This document shows positions 25,176-33,300 of a stretch of 51,332 bases of DNA, piece by piece. The notes under the pieces were generated by a model. That model ran no database searches and was not told the origin of the DNA. It saw only the letters and a program-made list of their open reading frames with translations. Position 1 is the stretch's first letter. Each line of letters begins with the position of its first letter. The stretch comes from an uncultured bacterium. GTDB taxonomy: Bacteria > Bipolaricaulota > Bipolaricaulia > RBG-16-55-9 > DRJF01. A program made the position numbers and the translations under genes. The stretch spans positions 1-51,332 of the forward strand of contig CAJXGD010000012.1 of NCBI GenBank assembly GCA_913053845.1. The letters run 5' to 3'.

Positions 25176-26096
25176 TCACTCGTTTGCAGGTTGAGTTGGC
25201 TCGGCGGCGCGCGCCAGCAGGCCGGCAGTAAAGAATTCGCCCGCGCGGTAGGAGCTGCGCACCAACGGGCCGGCGGCCACATAAAGAAAACCCAACGATT
25301 CCGCGATTTTCTGATACTCGGCAAAGCGATCCGGATGAATATATTCCACGACGTCTAAGTGTCGCTTGCTAGGCTGCAAATATTGGCCTAAGGTCAATAT
25401 GTCTACTCCGGCAGCGCGCAGGTCGCTCAGCGTCTGGCGCAGCTCGGCTTCGGTCTCGCCCAGGCCCAGCATAATGGAGGATTTGCTGTAACGGGTCGGG
25501 TCGAGCGCCTTGACGCCTGCCAGCACGCGCAGCGACTGGCGATAGCCGGCCCGCCGGTCGCGCACCTGGGGGGTCAGCCTCTCGACCGTCTCGATGTTGT
25601 GATCAATCACATCAGGCTTAGCCGCGACTATCTTGGCCAGCGCGGTAGGATCACCCCCGAAGTCGGGGATCAGCACCTCGATGCGCAGCTCGGGGCGACG
25701 CTGCTTGAGCAGGAGGATCGTCTGCGCAAAGTGACCCGCTCCGCCGTCGGGCAGGTCATCGCGGTCCACCGAGGTGAGCACGATATAATCCAGCTCCCAC
25801 CCGGCGATCACCTGTGCGACCTTCCAGGGCTCCAGCGGGTCCAAGGGGGCTGGATGGCCGGAGGCCACGTTGCAGAAGCGGCAGCCGCGCGTGCAGACGT
25901 CACCCATCAGCATTAGCGTCGCCGTCCCGCCGCCCCAGCACTCGTTGACATTGGGGCAGTGGGCCTCCTCGCAGACCGTATGCAATCCGTGAGAGCGCAG
26001 GGCCGCTTTGATCTGCAGGAAGGACGCCCCGGCAGGGGGGTGAATCTTGAGCCAATCGGGTTTGCGGCGTCTTCGCTCTGGGGCAAGCTGAGGCAA
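25176..26096 (-). CDS. lipA: Lipoyl synthase
   Basis: Radical SAM enzyme of 306 residues that inserts two sulfurs into octanoyl groups on E2 and H proteins. The auxiliary cluster cysteines are C42, C47 and C53 ([12 protein letters not shown]), the SAM cluster cysteines are C68, C72 and C75 (CTRGCRFC), and the serine ligand lies in RSSYRAGE near the C-terminus. The start is TTG 26096, after a GGGGGAGAGG ribosome site. As first gene of the dehydrogenase operon it links cofactor making to the complex that needs it. No octanoyltransferase gene (lipB/lipM) is in the window. Confidence 0.95.
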   Translation of the reverse strand: MPQLAPERRRRKPDWLKIHPPAGASFLQIKAALRSHGLHTVCEEAHCPNVNECWGGGTATLMLMGDVCTRGCRFCNVASGHPAPLDPLEPWKVAQVIAGWELDYIVLTSVDRDDLPDGGAGHFAQTILLLKQRRPELRIEVLIPDFGGDPTALAKIVAAKPDVIDHNIETVERLTPQVRDRRAGYRQSLRVLAGVKALDPTRYSKSSIMLGLGETEAELRQTLSDLRAAGVDILTLGQYLQPSKRHLDVVEYIHPDRFAEYQKIAESLGFLYVAAGPLVRSSYRAGEFFTAGLLARAAEPTQPANE

Positions 26097-26156
26097 GCTT
26101 CCTCTCCCCCTTAGGGTGATAATTTGACGCTGGGCTACTCAGATAGCTAGACTGTT

Positions 26157-26185
26157 ATTATAGAAGCTGCGGCGGGGGAGTGCAA
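26157..26185 (-). promoter_or_regulatory. Promoter of the lipA-lpd operon
   Basis: On the minus strand a perfect TATAAT (26157-26162) lies 17 bases from TTGCAC (26180-26185). The leader would be about 55 bases. The -35 box abuts that of the divergent HU gene, so the two units may influence each other. Confidence 0.55.
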
Positions 26186-26187
26186 AG

Positions 26188-26217
26188 TTGACTTGCTCCG
26201 CCTCGATGGGTTACCAT
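26188..26217 (+). promoter_or_regulatory. Promoter of the HU/IHF gene
   Basis: TTGACT (26188-26193) and TACCAT (26212-26217) are 18 bases apart. The predicted start near 26224 leaves a 30-base leader with AAAGGAGGG before ATG 26254. The -10 box is weak (four of six). Confidence 0.45.
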
Positions 26218-26253
26218 CGCAGCTAATCCCATTGGGTAAAGGAGGGTTCTACG

Positions 26254-26535
26254 ATGAACAAATCGGAGTTCATCGTCCAACTGGCCAAAAAGACCAAGCT
26301 CAGCAGGAAGGACGCCAAGATGGCGCTCGACACGGCTCTGGGGCTAATCATGAGCCAGTGCGCCAAACGCAACAAGGTGACCTTCACCGGCTTCGGGACC
26401 TTCGAGCCCCGCAAGACCAAGGCGACCACCAGGTTCAATCCCCGCACCAGGCAGCGGATCCATGTCAACTCCAAGTGGGTCCCCAAGTTCCGTCCGGGGA
26501 AGAACTTCAAGGAGACGGTGGTGGGGCGACGCTGA
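26254..26535 (+). CDS. HU/IHF-family DNA-binding protein
   Basis: Nucleoid protein of 93 residues, the normal size for HU. It has two N-terminal helices (NKSEFIVQLAKKT, then SRKDAKMALDTALGLI), the GFGTFE strand turn, the DNA-inserting beta arm with RFNPRTRQRI, and the final FRPGKNFKETV helix. It forms dimers that bend and compact DNA. It lies alone behind its own promoter and AAAGGAGG ribosome site, divergent from lipA. HU and IHF subunits cannot be told apart with confidence here. A PEBP remnant follows it. Confidence 0.93.
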   Translation: MNKSEFIVQLAKKTKLSRKDAKMALDTALGLIMSQCAKRNKVTFTGFGTFEPRKTKATTRFNPRTRQRIHVNSKWVPKFRPGKNFKETVVGRR

Positions 26536-26643
26536 GCAGGAGCCATTTCAGTCTCGCCGTGCCGGTCGTCCTGGGGATGATGCTGTTGGTCCTGGGGCTG
26601 AAGCGGCTGCGGCGATCGCTCCCACGCTCACTTGGGAACGAGA

Positions 26644-26796
26644 GAAGTTATCTCCAAGGGAGCGAAAGGCTTCGTCTTAACCAGTAACGCTTTCAAGGAG
26701 GGTGGGCAGATCCCGGAGCGCTTCACCTGCGTCTCCACTGACCGCCCGCCCTCTCTTGGAGCACAACGCCAGCGGACACTGTCGGCTCCGCGCTGA
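26644..26796 (+). pseudogene. Remnant of a YbhB/YbcL-type PEBP protein
   Basis: A 50-codon stretch reads FVLTSNAFKEGGQIPERFTC, the opening of phosphatidylethanolamine-binding (Raf-kinase-inhibitor-like) proteins, then loses homology after TDRPPSLG and stops at 26794-26796. The family has about 150 residues, so two thirds are gone. Upstream, in another frame, a hydrophobic run (FSLAVPVVLGMMLLVLGL, about 26545-26598) could be the former signal peptide, which implies a frameshift as well. No function remains. Confidence 0.6.
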
Positions 26797-27474
26797 TCAG
26801 CCGGCTAATTTATAGCCAAAGCCGCGCACGGTCACGATAAGCTTTGGACGCTCCGGATCGCGCTCGATCGCCTTGCGCAGGAGATAGACGTATTTTTTCA
26901 CGTCCTCACTCGAAGCGAAATCGCTCTCCGACCAGATGGTGTCCAAAATCTCTTGATGCGAAAAGACCTTGCCCGGCTTGGAGGCCAACAGCTTGAGCAG
27001 TTCATACTCCTTGGGCGAGAGCTCGGTCGGTTGGCCATAGATCCTGACCAACTTGCGCTCATCGTCTATCTCCACCGCTTCGGTCTTGAGCTGCAGCGGC
27101 GTCTGTGGCGCTTTGTAGCGGCGCATCACCGCCTCGATGCGCGCTTGCAGCTCGCGCAGATCGAAGGGCTTGGTAATATAATCATCAACGCCTGAAGAGA
27201 GCCCTCGCACCTTGTCTTCGGTAGAGTCTTTCACCGTGACCATGATCACCGGCGTGTCGGAGCCCTGCTCCACCCGGATCTCGGAGAGCACTCCCCAGCC
27301 ATCCACCTTGGGCATCATCACGTCCAAGAGCACCAGATCGGGCTGCTCGCGCCGGAAGACCTCGATCGCCTCAGCGCCATTCTCGGCGATCAGCACCTGA
27401 TAGCCCTGCGATTGGAGATACTTGTAGAGCAGCCGACGCGAGGTCGGATCGTCCTCAGCGACTAGCACTTTCAA
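26797..27474 (-). CDS. OmpR-family response regulator
   Basis: Regulator of 225 residues. The receiver domain has acidic D8/D9, phosphorylation site D51 in LVLLDVMMPK, T80 and K102 in TKPFDL. The C-terminal winged helix matches OmpR/PhoB, with ELSPKEYELLKLLASKPGKV and a final RGFGYKL. The start is taken as TTG 27474, where homology begins (LKVLVAEDD) and where AGGAGG lies nine bases before; the frame extends to 27522. It overlaps the kinase stop by 20 bases, so both are coexpressed. Target genes are unknown, but the adjacent surface-protein genes are natural candidates. Confidence 0.9.
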   Translation of the reverse strand: MKVLVAEDDPTSRRLLYKYLQSQGYQVLIAENGAEAIEVFRREQPDLVLLDVMMPKVDGWGVLSEIRVEQGSDTPVIMVTVKDSTEDKVRGLSSGVDDYITKPFDLRELQARIEAVMRRYKAPQTPLQLKTEAVEIDDERKLVRIYGQPTELSPKEYELLKLLASKPGKVFSHQEILDTIWSESDFASSEDVKKYVYLLRKAIERDPERPKLIVTVRGFGYKLAG

Positions 27475-29026
27475 GTGCCGCCACCTCCTCGTGTTTTGCA
27501 GCCGGCCGGGCGACCAGCGCATGAGGCAAGCTGAAGGAGAAGACGCTGCCCCGCCCCGGTTGGCTCTTGACCCAGATCTGGCCGCCGTGCATCTCGACGT
27601 ACTTCTTGACCACCGCCAGCCCCAGGCCGATGCCGGACCACTCCCGCGTGCTGGAAGAGTCTATTTGGGTAAAGGGCTCGAAGATTTTGCCCAGATGCTC
27701 CGGCGCGATGCCGATGCCGCTGTCGCTCACCGCAAAGCGCACTCCGTCGCCCTCCCGCTCGGCGCTGATCCGCACCTGGCCCGCAGGCGTATACTTGATG
27801 GCATTGGCCAAGAGATTGATCAAGATCTGTTTGAGCTTGGTCTCATCAGCCTGCAAGCGCAGTCCCGGGGCGGTCGTCTCGATGGTGATGCCCTTGGCCC
27901 GCGCCAGACTCTTGACGCTCTGAATCGCCTCGGTGATCACCGCTCGGACCTCCAGTTTTTCCGGGTGCAGCCGCTCGGAGCCCGATTCGATTTTTGAGAA
28001 ACGCAGGATATTATCTATCAGCTCGCGCAGATGATCGCTGGAGGCGGTGATGCTGGCCAGGTCCTCGCGCTGGCCGGCGGTGAGCGGCCCGTCCACGCCT
28101 TCCAACAAAAGCTGAGAGTAGCCGCGAATGGCGTGCAGCGGCGTCTTGAGCTCATGGCCCATCACGGCCAGAAACTCCGATTTGATCCGGTTGGCCTGGC
28201 GCAGCTCTCGATTGATCTTCTCCAGGCGACTGTCCCGCTCGGCGATGGTATCGGCCATGCGGTTGAACTCCTCGGCCAGCGTCTGCAATTCGTCGCCAGA
28301 GTGCACCTCGGCGCGGACCGTCTGCTCGCGCTTGAAGCGCTTGACCGCTTGGGTGAGGACCTCAATCGGACCAAGGATGCCCTTGTAGAGCCAGAAAGCG
28401 ATCAGTAAGCCCAGCAGGATATAGAGGGCACTCAGGCCGGCGATCTGCAGCAACTCGCGTCGTACCACCCGCTCGACATAGGCCAGTGAGAGCCCCACCC
28501 GCACGTAGGCCGGCGGCACCCGTTCCAGCCGGAACGGCCGCCCCGGCTGCCAGGTGAACCGAATGCCGGGTCCGCTGACCGCCACTTTGAGGTCAAAGTA
28601 GGGGGTATTGGCCTGATAGGGCTTGGGCATCCCCTCAGGCAGGCGCAAGCGGCTCACCTCTTGGGTATACCGCATATTCTCAGGCTTTAGATGGAGATAG
28701 TTGTAAAGCGGGGCAGGGATGGTAGCCTGATGGCCGTTGCTGACGATTTGAATGAAGAGCACCTCACCGCCCACATCGGTGGGGATCAAGGCCGCATAGA
28801 GACGGAGCGCACCTTGCAGCCCCTGGGCGCTGGTGAGCGAGGAGATTGTGATCTTATTCACAATATTGCTGCTAATCTGATAACCCCGCTGGAGCACCTG
28901 TTGCTCCAGTTCGCTTTGCAGCCGTTTGGCGGCGATAAAACCGAAACTGACCGCCAACACCACCGCGAACAGCACAATGGTCAGGATAAACTTATACCGC
29001 AGGCTCAGCTTGGGCCAGCGCTTCAT
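27455..29026 (-). CDS. Membrane sensor histidine kinase
   Basis: Kinase of about 523 residues. A first span (about residues 13-32) and a second near 195-218 flank an extracytoplasmic sensor of about 160 residues that I cannot assign. HAMP follows (KRFKREQTVRAEVHSGDELQTL), then the HisKA box with the phospho-acceptor in MGHELKTPLHAIRG (about residue 295). The ATPase domain has NLLANAIKYTP, SDSGIGIAPE and GIGLGLAVVK. ATG 29026 is used; GTG 29041 is in frame, and neither has an ideal ribosome site. It follows the nuclease/PKD/lamin-tail gene and precedes its response regulator. Confidence 0.88.
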   Translation of the reverse strand: MKRWPKLSLRYKFILTIVLFAVVLAVSFGFIAAKRLQSELEQQVLQRGYQISSNIVNKITISSLTSAQGLQGALRLYAALIPTDVGGEVLFIQIVSNGHQATIPAPLYNYLHLKPENMRYTQEVSRLRLPEGMPKPYQANTPYFDLKVAVSGPGIRFTWQPGRPFRLERVPPAYVRVGLSLAYVERVVRRELLQIAGLSALYILLGLLIAFWLYKGILGPIEVLTQAVKRFKREQTVRAEVHSGDELQTLAEEFNRMADTIAERDSRLEKINRELRQANRIKSEFLAVMGHELKTPLHAIRGYSQLLLEGVDGPLTAGQREDLASITASSDHLRELIDNILRFSKIESGSERLHPEKLEVRAVITEAIQSVKSLARAKGITIETTAPGLRLQADETKLKQILINLLANAIKYTPAGQVRISAEREGDGVRFAVSDSGIGIAPEHLGKIFEPFTQIDSSSTREWSGIGLGLAVVKKYVEMHGGQIWVKSQPGRGSVFSFSLPHALVARPAAKHEEVAALESASR

Positions 29027-29116
29027 ATTAGCTCGGCTCACCTCTTGATTCGCTCAATGCCAGCCTATTTCTACTCCACGCCCAAGGCCACCGCAACCCT
29101 CCGGCTTATTGATGCT

Positions 29117-30358
29117 TCAACTGTACTTCATCGTCTGGCAGTTGAACCGGGAGACGCCCCGCTCGGAGCCATCGGGGTCGCCGTAGCGACAGCGGGCGAC
29201 CAGCTTTCCCTGGTCGTCTGTTAAGAAGACCGTATCCTCCCCGTTGTCCCAGATTTGGCTGCGGGCGCACCAGTGCAACTCCGCCTGGGAGTCGGTGCCG
29301 CAGCCGCTAAGCAGCTTGACCCGCCCCCCGGCTGCCAGCACGAACCCCTCCGGAAAGTGATAGATGTGACTGGCCACGCCGCGATTGCCCAGCTCATCGC
29401 TCACCGTCCAGCCCTTGAGGGCCACCGGCCGATTGGCAGCCAGCAGCACCAGCCACTCGCCGTTCAAGTTGGCATTGTCCTCTCCCTGGGCATCGTAATG
29501 AATCGTCTCGATGATCACCGGCTTATTCGGGGACGGGGCCGGAGGTGTGGGAGCCGGTGGAGGCGCGCTCGCTTCTCCCACGCTGACCTGCTGGCTGATC
29601 CGACCGCTCAACTTCCGGTCGTCACTCACGGTGAGCGTCACGGTGAAAACTCCCGCCTGAGCGTAACTGTGCTCCGCGCTGGGGCCGGTGGCGCCGGCAC
29701 CGTCGCCGAACTCCCAAGAGTATTGAGTAATGCGCCCGTCAGGATCCGAAGAGGCTGAGCCATCAAAGCTCACCGGCTGGCCCGGCTGAGGGTTGGCCGG
29801 GCGAAAGCTAAATATCGCCTGAGGTGGCCGATTGGCCGGCGCGGGCCCGGAGGCGCAGGCGCCCCATAGCCCTCGTCCTGCCGAGCGGGCTTCCTCCTGC
29901 AACTGGCCAAACAAATCGTCATAACGCCGATTAGCACCGGGATCGGCCGCCCGGGCCAACCCTTGAGCGATCAGGATGGCGTTCACCATCGTCAGCCCCT
30001 GCGGGTCGAGATAGACGTAGGCCAATAGGCGGCCGGCGCCGTCGCGCTGCTGCCGGTCCAACTCCAGCCAGACGGTGCGATTGATGACCAGATCCCGGTT
30101 GTAGAGCGTGGCCTCCGGCCCGAAGCAGGCCGAGGGAATGGGATCCGGCGCGTCAACGCCGATGTACTTGATCGTCTCTACCTTGCCGGAGTGCAACAGG
30201 GCCCGGATCGTCTCCGCATCGAAGACGCGCGAGACCTCAGCGATCAGCGTCGGTGGATCCTGAGGCGGCAAGGCCTGGGCGCTGGGTGGTCCCAGCAGCT
30301 CCAGTGTGCCCAACAGCAGCACCAGCGGCAGCAGCCGATAGATTCTCGCGCGTTTCAT
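29117..30358 (-). CDS. Secreted nuclease-like protein with PKD and lamin-tail domains
   Basis: Exported protein of 413 residues. A signal peptide (about 1-29) is followed by a staphylococcal-nuclease fold (about 38-165), one PKD domain (about 178-255, WEFGDG core), a proline linker and a lamin-tail domain (about 275-410, GEWLVLLAANRPVALKGWTVSDELG). The arrangement is common in secreted DNA-degrading or surface-tethered proteins. The nuclease site is altered: the usual DGDT is DAET, the arginine before the VDTPE strand is lysine (IKYIGVDAPDP), and the catalytic glutamate position is aspartate, while the later arginine (GAGRLLAY) remains. Activity is therefore doubtful. It starts 16 bases after the giant beta-helix gene. 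Confidence 0.8.
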   Translation of the reverse strand: MKRARIYRLLPLVLLLGTLELLGPPSAQALPPQDPPTLIAEVSRVFDAETIRALLHSGKVETIKYIGVDAPDPIPSACFGPEATLYNRDLVINRTVWLELDRQQRDGAGRLLAYVYLDPQGLTMVNAILIAQGLARAADPGANRRYDDLFGQLQEEARSAGRGLWGACASGPAPANRPPQAIFSFRPANPQPGQPVSFDGSASSDPDGRITQYSWEFGDGAGATGPSAEHSYAQAGVFTVTLTVSDDRKLSGRISQQVSVGEASAPPPAPTPPAPSPNKPVIIETIHYDAQGEDNANLNGEWLVLLAANRPVALKGWTVSDELGNRGVASHIYHFPEGFVLAAGGRVKLLSGCGTDSQAELHWCARSQIWDNGEDTVFLTDDQGKLVARCRYGDPDGSERGVSRFNCQTMKYS

Positions 30359-30374
30359 GAGAGCCCCCAGATAT

Positions 30375-33300
30375 TTAACAACGCCCGCGCAGGCTATCAG
30401 AGAGATCGGTGCCGTTGCTGGTGATCACGTTGCCCTTGCAGGCCACGGTGGAGACCGCGTCGGCGGAGACGCCGAACTCTTGATTATTCTTGATCTGCGT
30501 CTCGCGAATGCTGCCCAGCGATTGGAGCAGCTTGATCCCGTCTCCCAGGTTGTTCAAGATGCTGCTCTTGACTACGGTTAGCGCCGAGCGATCCACCGCC
30601 GTGATCCCATTGCCGCTGTTGCCGCTCACCTCGACGCCGCGCAGGCTGGCCGAGGAACGCTCCAGCGAGGCGCCGTCCCCGGCGTTGCCGCTGAGTCGCC
30701 CGTCTATCATCAGGAGCGCCGAACGATTGGTGATCACCAGTCCCAGCCCCTGGTTCTTGTCTATCTGGCTGCCGCGCAGGCTGGCCACCGCACTGTCCAG
30801 TTGCAGACCACCCTGAGCGTTGCCGGAGATGGTGGTATCCAGCAGCCGCACCGCCGTGCTCTTTTGCGCCCTCAGCCCCCAGCCGCCGTTAGCGCTGATG
30901 CGACTATTGCCCAGCGAGGCGGGCGAATTGACCAACAGCAGGCCATCACCGGGGTGCTGCGAGATCTCGCTATTGCTCACCGTGACCGTCGAATCTTGGG
31001 CATCTATGCCCCGACCGCCGTTGGCGCTGATCTTGCTCTGGTCGAGCAGGTCGGCCGAGCTGCCGCGCAGGGTGAGGCCGTCGCCCTGGTTTCCCGAGAT
31101 GGTACTGGAGCCCAGGCCCACCGTGGCCTGCTGAGCGCTGATCCCCGCTCCGCCATTGTTGGTAATCTGGCTGCCGGTGACGTCCAGCGAGCTGTCCTCC
31201 AGCAGGATGCCCTCCTGAGCATGGCCGGAGATCTCCGAGTCGCTGAGCGAGATGGTTGATTGTCCCGCCTTCAGCCCGATCGTCCCGTTTTGGGTGATCT
31301 TGGTAGTGGAGATGTCGGCTTTGGAGTCGGTCAAGAGCAGTCCGCCTTGGGGCTGGCCGGAGATCACCGTGCTGCTCAGGGTCACCGTGGCGCTCTGAGC
31401 CTCAATGCCCAGCTTCTGGTTGTTCTGGATCTGGCTGTCGCGCAGGTCGGCCGAGCTGCCGGTCAGCTTGATCCCATCGCCGGGCTGGCCGGAGATGCTG
31501 GAGCTCACCAGGGTGATCCGCGAGCGCTCGTCGGCCTGCACCCCGATGGAGCGGTTGCCCTTGATCGTACCCTTGCTAAACGTCGCCGAAGAGCGCAGCA
31601 GGCTCAGCCCTTGGGCGCCGTTGCCGCTGATCTCCACGCCGAGCAGCGTCAGCTTGCCATCTTCAGAGCGCAGACCGGCAGCGCTGTTCTGCTTAATAGT
31701 AGTCTGCTCCAGCTTGACCGAGCCGGTCTTGACCAAGATGCCCTCCTGCGGATGGCCGGAGATCAGCGCGTCGTTCGAGCTGCGCAGGGTGGAGTTCTCC
31801 ACCTGAATGCCGACCCCTTGGTTGTCGCTCACCGCAGTTCCGGACAGATCGGCGGCCGAGTCGGTGAGCAGCAGGCCACCTTGGCCGTTATTAGTGACGC
31901 TGCCACCGGTAGCGCTGAGCGTGGAGCGGTTCGCGGCCTTGATCCCTTGCCCCTGGTTCTCTTTGATGCTCACTTCGGTCAGATCGGCCACCGAGCCGTC
32001 GAGCGCCAGCGCGTCGCCGGGATGGCCGGAGATGCTGGTTTGGCCCATGGTGACCTGCGAATTGGCCGCTACGATCGCTTGGGCACCGTTGGCCTCGATC
32101 GTCGAGCCTTGGATCTCGGCCGAGCTGTCCTTTAGTGACAGGCCGATCTGCGCATTGCGGGAGAGCGAGCTGCCGGTCAACACCACGTCGGAGCTCTGGG
32201 AAGCGACGATCCCCTGTTGGCCGTTCTGCTCCAGCTTGCCGCTCTCCAGATCCAGCTTGGAGTTGACCAGCGTGGCTCCGCCGGCCCGATTGCCGGTGAT
32301 GGCACTTGAAATGGCCGTGGCGATCGAGTCGGTAGCATTGATGCCCAGGCCCTGGTTGTCGGTGATCTGCGAGTTTTCCAGTCGAGCAGCGCTGTCATCC
32401 AGCAGCAGACCATCGGCGGGATGGCCGGAGATCTGCGAGCCGTCCAGCAGCTTGATCGCCGAGTTCTGGGCCACGATGCCGGAGGCTTTATTATTGACTA
32501 CTTGGGTGTTGCTCAGGTCTGCCGAGGAGTCTACCAATTTGAGACCGCCCTGGGGATGGCCGGAGATCTGCGAGTCTGCAATAACCGCCCGCGAGCGCTC
32601 CGTAGCGCTCAGGCCCAGGCCATTATTATTCTGAATCTGACTGTCCGAAACTGCCGCTTGGGCGCTCTTCAAGTCAATGCCGTCGGAGCCATTGGAGGCC
32701 ACCGTGCTGGAGATCAAGCTGATCTTGCCCAGCTCGGCGCGCACTCCGGCACCCTGATTATTTTTAATCTGCGATCCGGATAGCTCCCCGGAGCTGTGCT
32801 CCAGGGCCACGCCGTCGCCGCCGTTGCCGGAGATCAGCCCGCCGGAGATGGCCCCGACGGAGTTGCGGGCCAGCAGTCCCTGGCTTTGGTTATTCTGGAT
32901 CTGGCTCTTCTTCATCTCCAACGCCGAGCCCAGCAGGCTGATGCCCTGTTTCGGATGGCCGGAAACGAGCGTGCCTTGAGCCTCGACGGTGGAGCTGGTC
33001 GCCTCGATGCCGATCGCGCCGTTACTGGTGAGCCGGCTGGTAGTCAGATCGGCGGTCGAGTTGAGCAATTTCAGGCCATCTTTGCCATTGGCGTTGATCG
33101 TGCTGTCGGAGATGGTCACCGTGGAGACCTCGGCGCTCAGGCCGTGGCCCCGGTTCTTCTCCAGCGTGGAAGTGGTGATCTCGGCCGAGCTGTTCTCCAG
33201 CTTGACCCCGTCGTCGGGATGGCCGGAGACCAGGCTGTCAATCAAGGTCAGGCCGGAGTTCTCAAAGGCGTGAATGCCTTGATCGCCATTATTGACTATT

